Shown in pieces: positions 18,439-26,329 of a DNA stretch of 64,000 nt. The position numbers and the translations under genes are program-made. The notes below the pieces were generated by a model. It searched no databases. It saw only the letters and a list, made by a program, of their open reading frames with translations, and was not told the origin of the DNA. Position 1 is the stretch's first letter. Each line of letters begins with the position of its first letter. This DNA is from Tectiglobus sp965224045 (GTDB lineage Bacteria > Pseudomonadota > Alphaproteobacteria > Rhizobiales > Hyphomicrobiaceae): assembly GCA_965224045.1 (NCBI GenBank), contig CBDCYD010000016.1, positions 62,001 through 126,000 of the forward strand, in the 5' to 3' direction.

Positions 18439-19418
18439 TGCGCTGCGGCAAGTGTGAGGGATTGATCCCAGACCGCTTGATCCAGTTCCACAGGATCTTG
18501 CTCGTGCTTGTTCTGGCCCGGCATTCGGCTGCCTTCATCCGAGGCAACGCCCGACGCGACCTGTTGCAGGCGGTCAAAAAAGGCGGCGGATACCGCGGGA
18601 TCCATCAGCACATAGAATTGCCCGAGATCGTGGGGCGGCCCCTGCGGTGCCTTGAGAGGGTTTACATCCTGGCTGACGACACTGCCGGTCATGCCGGCGG
18701 CCAGCAACTCGGCCATCAAGCCAAACCCCCAGCCCTTGTATCCACCCATACTGACCAGAGACCCGGAAAGCGCCGCCTCGGGGTCCGTTGTCGGTCGTCC
18801 GTCGGCGTCCACGGCCCAGCCTTCGGGAATTTTCTCGCCCGCCGCCTTGGCCATGGTGACTTTGCCCAGGGCAACTGTCGTTGTCGACTGGTCAAACTGC
18901 ATGGCCAGACCGCCTTTGCCGTCCGGTACGGAAAAGGCAATTGGATTGGTTCCGATGACCCGCGTCTTGCCACCTGGCGGCGCGACGATCGGCGAAGCAT
19001 TGGTCATCCCTAGTCCAAGCATACCGGAGCAGGCGATCTGTTCGGTGAAATATCCGACCGACGTGCAGGTGTGTGCATGGCATACCGCCAGCGTGGCGAC
19101 GCCACATTCGCGTGCGGCGGCAATCGCTTCCGGCAGGGCACGTGCAAACGCGGGTTGCGCAAACCCATAGCGGGCGTCGACCAGGACTGTACCCGGCCGT
19201 GGGCGCGTCACAATCGGTTCGACATCACCCTTGACGCGCCCGCTGCTCAATTGCTGGCAATAGCTTTCCAGATAGTAAAGGCCGCAAATGCGGTTCCCGA
19301 CGGCTTCAGCCTTACGCACGGCCTTTGCGACTTCAGCGGCAATCCAGGGAAGAGCGCCGTGGCATTCCAACGCTGCCTTCGTCGTCGACTCGATCTCGCT
19401 CAGCGACACCTTCGGCAT
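18435..19418 (-). CDS. Malate/L-lactate/sulfolactate dehydrogenase family (Ldh2/ComC-like)
   Basis: A 327-residue NAD(P)-dependent dehydrogenase of the Ldh2/MDG1/YlbC fold. Blocks seen are YYLESYCQQLSSGRVKG, TLAVCHAHTCTSVGYFTEQ, GLGMTNASPIVAPPGG and VIGTNPIAFSVPDGKG. ATG 19418 has GGGAGAA seven bases upstream. The family includes ComC, (R)-sulfolactate dehydrogenase, as well as malate, ureidoglycolate and imino-acid reductases. With a ComA-like gene nearby a sulfolactate role is attractive. A delta-1-piperideine/pyrroline-2-carboxylate reductase role is also possible given the proline-racemase homologue 7 kb away. Confidence 0.85.
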   Translation of the reverse strand: MPKVSLSEIESTTKAALECHGALPWIAAEVAKAVRKAEAVGNRICGLYYLESYCQQLSSGRVKGDVEPIVTRPRPGTVLVDARYGFAQPAFARALPEAIAAARECGVATLAVCHAHTCTSVGYFTEQIACSGMLGLGMTNASPIVAPPGGKTRVIGTNPIAFSVPDGKGGLAMQFDQSTTTVALGKVTMAKAAGEKIPEGWAVDADGRPTTDPEAALSGSLVSMGGYKGWGFGLMAELLAAGMTGSVVSQDVNPLKAPQGPPHDLGQFYVLMDPAVSAAFFDRLQQVASGVASDEGSRMPGQNKHEQDPVELDQAVWDQSLTLAAAQ

Positions 19419-19520
19419 AAATTTCTCCCTTGCTCTTTTCATCAGGGGTCATCGAAGCACAGGAAGCCAGCTCAAGCCATGTGGAACTGTGTCGAGCTTG
19501 AAACTTCTGACACTTGAGCA

Positions 19521-19541
19521 AATGTCAACTAGGTGGACATT
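19521..19541. promoter_or_regulatory. 21-bp near-perfect palindrome in the divergent ldh / GlpD-like promoter
   Basis: AATGTCAAC-TAG-GTGGACATT pairs at 8 of 9 arm positions. Flanking CTTG (19513) and CAAG (19542) extend the dyad. The core resembles GntR/FadR operators and the palindrome at 13254. The surrounding 470 bp between the divergent genes hold no other recognisable feature. Confidence 0.45.
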
Positions 19542-19888
19542 CAAGCATCGCCGGTGCGTTGGCGGTCAGTTCACCGATGCGCTCAACGCATACAAGAGAT
19601 CATCCAGCAGTACGTCCGTTGAAATCCAATTTCCAACCCCAGCCTGCCCATCCCGTTGGCAGGTGCGTTTGCATCGCCTCTGAAAATTTGAGCCGCTGTG
19701 ATACGGTCTACAGGCTTCTTCGTGGACAAGGGCCCGCTCGACTGTGGGCGGGCGAATGCAAATGTCAGGCCGCCCAGCATCAGGTGTGCTGGCAGCAACT
19801 CTGCGGACCAGAGACGTATAACTATGACAACTTCTTTTCAGTCAGCGATTTTCGCGGATCTATTGCGTTTGGCGAACGGGCATCGCCG

Positions 19889-21457
19889 ATGAGCGGGCTT
19901 GGTGTACGCACGCCGCTCGGTGAACTCGACGGTGCCAAGTTTGATGTTCTGATTGTCGGCGGCGGCATCAACGGATGCAGTACGGCACAGCATCTGGCGG
20001 CGGGGGGATATCGTGTTCTTCTGGTCGAAAAGAGTGATTTCGCCTCGGCAGCCAGTGGTCGTTCGAGCAGGCTGCTCCACTGCGGGCTGCGCTATCTGGC
20101 GCCGGAACGCACTCCGTTTGAGTTCCTGGTGCGTCCGCGCCGTCTGGCTACCGCCGTCTCCATGGCGGTGCGCTCGCTGAGGGCCCGGCGTGAGTTGCTG
20201 GCGACAACCCCGCAGCGGTTGCGCAATCTTGACATGGCCATCCCGATTTACCGCGGTGAGCCCTATCGCGGATGGCAGGTCGACTTGGGTGCCGCGATGC
20301 TCGGTGTTCTCAATCTGGGCGGGCCATCGATCCAGTATCGACGCCGCAAGCCGGAGATTGCCGCAGAAATGCATCCACTGGTCGCGTGCCTGCGCGCGCC
20401 GGAGACATTGAGCAGCGTCTTCAGTTTTCGCGACCACCAGTTCGACTGGCCGGAACGCATGTGTATCGACGCCTTGCTAGAGGCGACGGGTGATGGTGCG
20501 TTGGTGCGCAACTACACCGAAGTCACGGCGCTTGAGAAGTCGCCGGGCAGAGGATGGCGCGGGCTCCTCGAGGACCGCCTGACCGCCTCGGCATCCGCGG
20601 CCGTCGAGGCCGATGTTTTGCTCAATTTCACCGGCGTGTGGATCGATGAGATTAACCGCATGGCGGTGCCCGAATCACCGCCCGGGCAAAAGGTCGTTGC
20701 CGTCAAGGGCACGCATATCGGTGTACGTCTCCCGGACAAGTTTCGCGGATTTGGCATCGCCGGTCATCACCGAGGACATGAGCACATCTTCTGTCTGCCA
20801 TGGGGTGACCTGCACTACATCGGTCCTACCGAAACTGTCTTTGAGGGCGACATCGAGGATGTGCATCCCACGGAGGAGGACATTGCGTTCTTGCTCGATG
20901 AGATCAACTATCTGCTTCCTAAGTTGGGCCTGGTGCGCAGAGATGTCGAACTGTCGTGGGCTGGTGCACGACCCATCACCTACGACCCCAATCGAGCTAG
21001 GGGACGGCGCATGCCCGCCGGTGTATTCCATGATCTCGGTCGCGAGGGAATGGAGGATGCCATGACGGTCACCTGGGGCTGGGTCATGCATCACCGGGAA
21101 ACCGCGCGCAAGGCGGTTCGTCGCGTGCGCCGTATGCTGCCCCCAACAGGTAAGCGCACGCCGGTTTCCTACGATGCGGTCCCGTTTCCGGAGAACACCA
21201 ACACTTTGCCGCTGGCCCCGGAATGTCCGGAGATTACGACCGGGGTTCTGCGCCACGTCGCCGAGCACGAAGCGCCGGCGCACCTGGCGGACATACTGTA
21301 TCGCAGAACCGACGTGGCTTGGCGGACACATTTGCCACCCGAGGCTGTCCGCCGCGCCGCGCAGAGCGTAGCCGACATCCTCGGCTGGGATGATGCGAGG
21401 GTCGAAAAGGAAATCGAAGGCTTCCAGGCATACGCGCAGAGGCAGCACCTGCAATAG
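19889..21457 (+). CDS. GlpD-like FAD-dependent glycerol-3-phosphate dehydrogenase family protein
   Basis: A 522-residue protein. ATG 19889 is chosen because conservation starts soon after; the open frame extends 375 bases further upstream without homology. The FAD motif is FDVLIVGGGINGCSTAQHLA, followed by SSRLLHCGLRYLAP, where classical GlpD has HGGLRYL. A C-terminal GlpD-type helical domain covers about residues 390-510. It is the second glpD-type gene of the window and differs clearly from the one in the ugp operon. Position beside the dehydrogenase, aminotransferase and CoA-transferase genes suggests that it oxidises a different 2-hydroxy phosphoester or hydroxy acid. Confidence 0.82.
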   Translation: MSGLGVRTPLGELDGAKFDVLIVGGGINGCSTAQHLAAGGYRVLLVEKSDFASAASGRSSRLLHCGLRYLAPERTPFEFLVRPRRLATAVSMAVRSLRARRELLATTPQRLRNLDMAIPIYRGEPYRGWQVDLGAAMLGVLNLGGPSIQYRRRKPEIAAEMHPLVACLRAPETLSSVFSFRDHQFDWPERMCIDALLEATGDGALVRNYTEVTALEKSPGRGWRGLLEDRLTASASAAVEADVLLNFTGVWIDEINRMAVPESPPGQKVVAVKGTHIGVRLPDKFRGFGIAGHHRGHEHIFCLPWGDLHYIGPTETVFEGDIEDVHPTEEDIAFLLDEINYLLPKLGLVRRDVELSWAGARPITYDPNRARGRRMPAGVFHDLGREGMEDAMTVTWGWVMHHRETARKAVRRVRRMLPPTGKRTPVSYDAVPFPENTNTLPLAPECPEITTGVLRHVAEHEAPAHLADILYRRTDVAWRTHLPPEAVRRAAQSVADILGWDDARVEKEIEGFQAYAQRQHLQ

Positions 21458-21600
21458 TAGTCCACCTTGTTATCGGGCTCGCTGCTTGCTCACCAAGACA
21501 TCTACAGTTCGGATTTTGCGGCAAGGCCGGCGGCAATGCCGCGCCCGAGATTTGCAGACCGGGCCGGCCGGAAGCTCCTCCTGGGACCATATCGTTCAGG

Positions 21601-22824
21601 TCAGGTATTCATTCCATCACGAAGTTTGAGCTTGGACACGCTTCTGGCGATACGCACCACGGCTTCGCGCAGGTTTTCTTCCGATGTCGCCGTCGATAGG
21701 CGGATGAAGGGGCTGAGGCCATAGGCTGCGCCCGGAACAGCCGCAACATGACCATCGTCCAGCAGGTAGCGGGCGAAAGTTTCGTCATCGTGAATGGTAC
21801 TGCCGTCGGGCGTTGTCGCACCGATGAGATCGTGACAGCCGATCAGTGTGTAGAACGCACCGCCCGGCGGGTCGAGAGTGAGCCGGGGAATTTCCGTGAT
21901 GGCGTCGACAACCAGGTTGCGACGGCTTTCAAAGGCGGCTTTGAACCGGGCAATGTGATCTTGCGGTCCGTTGAGGGCAGCAACTGCGGCAGCCTGGGCA
22001 ATTGAACAGGAACCGGACGATATTTGTGATTGTACCTTCGTCATCTCAGCAATGAGTTCCGCCGGTGCCGCGCCATAACCGATCCGCCAACCGGTCATCG
22101 CATAGGCTTTCGAAACGCCATTTACGAGCAGTGTACGTTCTCGCAGCTCAGGACAAGCGTTGGCAAAAGAGACGAATTCGCGGCGATCGAAAATAATATG
22201 CTCGTAAATTTCGTCTGCAAGGATCAGGACATGAGGAAACTGCGTCAGCACCTCGCCAAGTGCTCTCAGTTCACTCGACGAGTAACACGCGCCCGCCGGA
22301 TTTGACGGCAGGTTCAACAACAGCCACCGCGTCGATTCGGAAATGGCTTGCTCAAGCGCCTCAGGCGTGAGGCGGAACTGGTCATGTGAAGAACATTCGA
22401 CCACGACCGGGGTGGCGCCGATGACTGAGGCCATCGTTTTGTAAATATCGAAATACGGAGCGCACAGTATGACTTCGTGACCGGGTTCAACCGTTGCCAT
22501 GAGAGCGTCGAAGATGACCTGCTTGGCGCCGTTCGAGACGATCACCTCATCCGCTGAAAACGCCAGATTGTTCTCGCGATGGAACTTGGAAACGATCGCA
22601 TCTTTGAGGTCAGCGGTGCCCCCCGTCGGCGTGTAACGCGTTTTGCCGTCGAGCGCTGCCCGGTGAGCTGCTTCGATGATGTGGCTCGGCGTATCGAAGT
22701 CAGGCTCGCCCAAACCAAGGTCGACGACGCTATGTCCGGCCGCCTTGAGTGCACTGGCAGTGGCACTGACTGCTGCCGATGCAGATGGCTGAACAGCCGA
22801 TAGGCGCGAAGCGGCAAAGCGCAT
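21601..22824 (-). CDS. Class I PLP-dependent aminotransferase (aspartate aminotransferase family)
   Basis: A 407-residue fold-type I aminotransferase. Seen are VVDLGLGEPDFDTP, KTRYTPTGGTADLKDAI, LLNLPSNPAGACYS, ILADEIYEHIIFD and the PLP lysine in LVNGVSKAYAMTGWRIGY. It is closest in pattern to the alphaproteobacterial AatA/AspC subgroup Iγ, which usually acts on aspartate or aromatic amino acids; members can also transaminate cysteate and sulfopyruvate. It lies 145 bp after the D-2-hydroxyacid dehydrogenase on the same strand, so the two may interconvert a hydroxy, oxo and amino acid. Confidence 0.88.
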   Translation of the reverse strand: MRFAASRLSAVQPSASAAVSATASALKAAGHSVVDLGLGEPDFDTPSHIIEAAHRAALDGKTRYTPTGGTADLKDAIVSKFHRENNLAFSADEVIVSNGAKQVIFDALMATVEPGHEVILCAPYFDIYKTMASVIGATPVVVECSSHDQFRLTPEALEQAISESTRWLLLNLPSNPAGACYSSSELRALGEVLTQFPHVLILADEIYEHIIFDRREFVSFANACPELRERTLLVNGVSKAYAMTGWRIGYGAAPAELIAEMTKVQSQISSGSCSIAQAAAVAALNGPQDHIARFKAAFESRRNLVVDAITEIPRLTLDPPGGAFYTLIGCHDLIGATTPDGSTIHDDETFARYLLDDGHVAAVPGAAYGLSPFIRLSTATSEENLREAVVRIARSVSKLKLRDGMNT

Positions 22825-22969
22825 GGCAATCCTTCCTTTTCCGAAGCAACAGAGTGGCCGTGTCTCGTGTCACAATTGCCATATCCGAACCGCAAAGCAA
22901 CCGAAGCGAAGTCTCGCTTTGCGCAGCACCTACGACAACGAAACAAAAAAAAACCGACGCCATATCGCC

Positions 22970-23944
22970 TCACACGATCTCGTGGCGGAGCTTCGTGTCG
23001 CCACGCCACAATCGTTCAAGGTTGTCAATCAGATTGTCGACAACCGAATCTTCATAGGTGCGCGTTTCGCCGCCGGTATGCGGTGTGATGATGACGTTTT
23101 CACATCCCCATAATGGCGAGTCGCTTGGCAAGGGTTCGGCCTCGGTCACATCGATGCCGGCGCCTGCAATCCGGCGTTCCTTGATCGCGGTAACAAGATC
23201 TGACTGAACCACGCATCCGCCCCGGGCAACATTGATGAGATAGGCCGTATCCTGCATCTGGTCGAACGCATTGGCATCGATCAGCCCTCTTGTTTCATCG
23301 GTAAGGGGGCAGGAGAGCACGACGACGTCGGCCCGCTGCAGCAACGACAAGAACGCGGCGGGCTGATGCAATTCGTCGATATTCTCGACTGTCTTCGTGA
23401 TATCGCGCCGGATCCCTATCGTGTGCATGTCGAATGCCTTGGCGAGTTTCGCAATTCTGGCGCCGATCAAGCCAACGCCATAGATCAGCATCGTCTTGCC
23501 GGGCAGTTCTTCCTGGCGTTTGGTGAGATCCGAAATCATGGGCCGCCAGAACTTTTCGCTTTGATCGCTCCGCGCCACATGAATGTGCCGCGTCAACCCG
23601 AGCAGCAACGCCAACGCATGGTCGCTCACGGCGTTGGCATTGACGCCTGCTGAATTGCACAACCTTATGCCTCGTTGGGATATCATTGCCTTGTCAAACT
23701 GGTCATGGCCGACCGCGCAGATCTGAATGAATTTCAGCCGTTCAGCTTCCGCCAGAAGATCGTTGCTCCAGAACCCGGAAGTCACCAATACGTCACCTTC
23801 TGCGATCCGCTCCCGGGTGTCGTCCGCCGTCCAGGTTTGGAAGTGTGCTATGCCGGGCCGGCGCAAGTGGAACCGGTCCGCGAGGCAATAGGCGGAATGC
23901 GCGAAGTGAATTTTGATTGCCTCAGGTCCCGGGATTTTCGTCAT
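22970..23944 (-). CDS. D-isomer specific 2-hydroxyacid dehydrogenase
   Basis: A 324-residue NAD-dependent dehydrogenase. ATG 23944 is chosen because GGAGG lies five bases upstream. Domain signs are CNSAGVNANAVSDHALALLL, the dinucleotide motif MLIYGVGLIGARIAKLAK and INVARGGCVVQSDL (Arg). ERRIAGAGIDVTEAEPLP supplies the Glu and ITPHTGGET the His of the catalytic triad. The family includes phosphoglycerate dehydrogenase, hydroxypyruvate reductase and SlcC, the (S)-sulfolactate dehydrogenase. It probably heads a unit with the aminotransferase. Confidence 0.88.
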   Translation of the reverse strand: MTKIPGPEAIKIHFAHSAYCLADRFHLRRPGIAHFQTWTADDTRERIAEGDVLVTSGFWSNDLLAEAERLKFIQICAVGHDQFDKAMISQRGIRLCNSAGVNANAVSDHALALLLGLTRHIHVARSDQSEKFWRPMISDLTKRQEELPGKTMLIYGVGLIGARIAKLAKAFDMHTIGIRRDITKTVENIDELHQPAAFLSLLQRADVVVLSCPLTDETRGLIDANAFDQMQDTAYLINVARGGCVVQSDLVTAIKERRIAGAGIDVTEAEPLPSDSPLWGCENVIITPHTGGETRTYEDSVVDNLIDNLERLWRGDTKLRHEIV

Positions 23945-24554
23945 TTCTGCCTCCATGGCTCCTTGCCAGTGCGGCCTGCCGCCAGCGTCCGTCATCGAGA
24001 TAGCACGCCATACTGTAGAAAGGCATCTCCGGCCGGATGCTCAGTATGACGGAACTTGCCCGGCATCGGATTGTCACACCCGTCAAGTTTTGCAAAGTGT
24101 ACCGATACCGGATGCTTCATCAGGTCCACAATTGAATTAGTTCGCTGAGTTCTGGACACTGCCGCCTGCCAGTGGACATCGTTGGCCTCGTCCTTGGCCG
24201 GGTGCAAAGCTTCAAACGCCCGGTCGTTGCGGGATGCAGGGTGAGGCATGGCACACCGACCAGCGACAGGGCTCGACGGGTCGCCTGACTTGGGCAATAT
24301 GTTAGTAGGGGACGGAAAACGACTGCGAGACTTCCGGTCTTCTATCAATACCTGCGTGGACCGGTGGAGGGCAGCCTGGCGAAATTCAGTGGGTAGTCGG
24401 GCAAAGACGTCGGCTCGCCAAATTGGCGTTTTGTTGGGCCATCGCAATCATGTCGTGCTCAGCCGGGGCCAGATGCGGGTTGGCGCTGCTGAAAAAATCT
24501 CGGATGTCCACTACGGGCAATGTCCACGAACCGGTTTAGCTGATTGGCCAAAGC
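23945..24554. other. 610-bp intergenic region, no gene seen
   Basis: It lies between the D-2-hydroxyacid dehydrogenase and the divergent 5'-nucleotidase gene. Open frames here lack start signals and recognisable motifs. A nested dyad occurs 65-104 bp upstream of the dehydrogenase: CATACTG (24009) pairs with CAGTATG (24042), and GCATC (24023) with GATGC (24036). It could be an operator or a leader hairpin. Confidence 0.5.
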
Positions 24555-26093
24555 ATGAAATCAAACGCCGCTCTGCTTTCATTGAGAATGTCGCTATGGG
24601 TGCTTGTCACACTTGTGGCGTCGTGTGCGCTGTCCGGGTTTGCTGTCGCTGCCAAGCGCACGACAAAAGTCACTTTCGTGGTGCTCTGTGACATCTACAG
24701 GCTGTCGGAAGTGGATGGCCGTGGTGGCTATGCTCGTCTGGCCGGCGCCGTCAACTCGGTGCGTGCGAATACGACCAATGTGGTCGTCGTTCACGCGGGC
24801 GATGCCATCTCCCCATCGCTTTTTTCCGGGTTCGACAAGGGCGAGCATACCATTGATCTGCTCAACAAGATCGGGCTCGATGTATTCGTCCCTGGCAACC
24901 ATGAGTTCGACTTTGGCAAAGAAGTCTTTCTGAAGCGGATGGCGGAAGCCAGGTTCCCGTTGCTTGCGGCCAACCTGCGCGGATCCGATGGCAAGCGGCT
25001 TCCAGGTTTCGCCGATACGCGTATGTTGGATGTGGACGGGATCAAAATTGGCGTGATCGGTGTTACGCTGGAGGAATCAAAGAGCAGATCCAGTCCTGGT
25101 GACCTGCAGTTCATGAGCAGCCTTGAAACGGTCAAGTCTCAAGCCAAACGCCTCAAGGCGGCCGGGGCTGCAATGATCGTGGTTGTCGCGCATGCCGATC
25201 TGCTGCGCGACCGCAAGATCCTGAACACGGGTGTTGTCGATGTCCTGCTGTCAGGCCACGATCACGATCTCGTCGTCTACTATGACGGCAAGCGCGTTTG
25301 GGCGGAATCCAAACAGGACGCGCAATACGTGACGTCCGTGGAGCTGACGATTTTGCGTGATGAGCAAGTCGGTCTGGAAACGGTCTCGTGGTGGCCGCGT
25401 TTCGTTATCACCGATACAGCGGATGTCACGCCCGATCCGGCTATTGCGGCGACTGTTGCAGCCTATGAAAAGCGGCTGTCGAAGGAACTCGACGTAACGG
25501 TCGGGCAGACATCGACGCCGTTGACCTCGGCCAAGGCCGTGGTTCGCAGTCGCGAGGCTGCGATCGGAAACCTCGTCGCCGACGCGATGCGTGCTGCAAC
25601 GGATGCCGATATTGCGATTGTCAATGGCGGTGCCATCCGGGGAAATGCCAACTACCCTGCCGGCACCAAACTTACTCGCCGTACGATTCTTTCCGAACTT
25701 CCGTTCGGGAACAAAACCGTGTTGCTCGAAATGTCGGGCAGGCAGGTTCGCGCCGCTCTGGAGAACGGTTATTGGTTCGCCGGCAAGACGGATGGCCGGT
25801 TCGCCCAGGTGTCGGGCCTGACCGTCGTCGTCGACAGCGCGCAATATCCAGGCAAACGGATCAGATCGTTGCGGATCAAAGGCGAACCCGTTGATGAGAT
25901 GGCCGTCTACAAGGTTGCGACGAACGATTTTCTGGCCCGCGGGGCAGAGGGGTATAAGGCCTTTATATTGGGAAAGGTCTTGATCGGGCCTGAAGAGGGA
26001 ACACTTGTCGTCAATAACGTGATGGCTTATTTGCGTAAATCCGGCACCGTGTCGCCCAAGCCTGAAGGGCGCATCACCATCCTCGCGCGCTAG
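24555..26093 (+). CDS. Bifunctional metallophosphatase / 5'-nucleotidase family protein, exported
   Basis: A 512-residue UshA-family protein. Residues 1-33 are a signal peptide (VLVTLVASCALSGFAVAA). The metallophosphatase domain shows VVHAGDAISPSLFSGFD, VPGNHEFDFG, VVVAHADLL and LSGHDHD. The C-terminal 5'-nucleotidase domain shows IGNLVADAMRAATDADIAIV, NGGAIRG and LSELPFGNKTVLLEMSG. The first metal motif, usually DxH, is CDIY here, so the His ligand is replaced by Tyr; to my memory this is a feature of a subgroup, not an isolated mutation. Likely role is phosphate release from nucleotides in the periplasm. Confidence 0.88.
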   Translation: MKSNAALLSLRMSLWVLVTLVASCALSGFAVAAKRTTKVTFVVLCDIYRLSEVDGRGGYARLAGAVNSVRANTTNVVVVHAGDAISPSLFSGFDKGEHTIDLLNKIGLDVFVPGNHEFDFGKEVFLKRMAEARFPLLAANLRGSDGKRLPGFADTRMLDVDGIKIGVIGVTLEESKSRSSPGDLQFMSSLETVKSQAKRLKAAGAAMIVVVAHADLLRDRKILNTGVVDVLLSGHDHDLVVYYDGKRVWAESKQDAQYVTSVELTILRDEQVGLETVSWWPRFVITDTADVTPDPAIAATVAAYEKRLSKELDVTVGQTSTPLTSAKAVVRSREAAIGNLVADAMRAATDADIAIVNGGAIRGNANYPAGTKLTRRTILSELPFGNKTVLLEMSGRQVRAALENGYWFAGKTDGRFAQVSGLTVVVDSAQYPGKRIRSLRIKGEPVDEMAVYKVATNDFLARGAEGYKAFILGKVLIGPEEGTLVVNNVMAYLRKSGTVSPKPEGRITILAR

Positions 26094-26329
26094 ATGTAAA
26101 TTTTCAGGAGATTGTCCATACGGCCCTGTCGAGAAAAACTGATGTTGCGATGTGTCATCGACATGCGGCAGGTTGCAATTGCGAATTGGAATCTTGGTTC
26201 GATGAGTTGGCTCACGCAGAGGCTTGCCCTCGAAGGGCGAGGTCAAGAGGCCAAATCTTTTCGGTAGCGCCGTTGCGTGCCCTGCAAGATGGCAACGAGA
26301 GATCCTGCTAAATCGAGGATTTCCAGGGC

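Noticed and set aside
18047..18457. A 136-codon + strand frame in the gap before the Ldh-type gene
   Set aside because: It overlaps the 3' end of the - strand dehydrogenase gene, has no ribosome site and shows no recognisable motif.
22925..22960. Intrinsic terminator after the D-2-hydroxyacid dehydrogenase
   Set aside because: On the - strand a run of nine T follows the gene, but no stable stem precedes it.
23992..24447. A 151-codon - strand frame upstream of the D-2-hydroxyacid dehydrogenase
   Set aside because: No ribosome site, no motif and a composition unlike the neighbouring genes; treated as chance.
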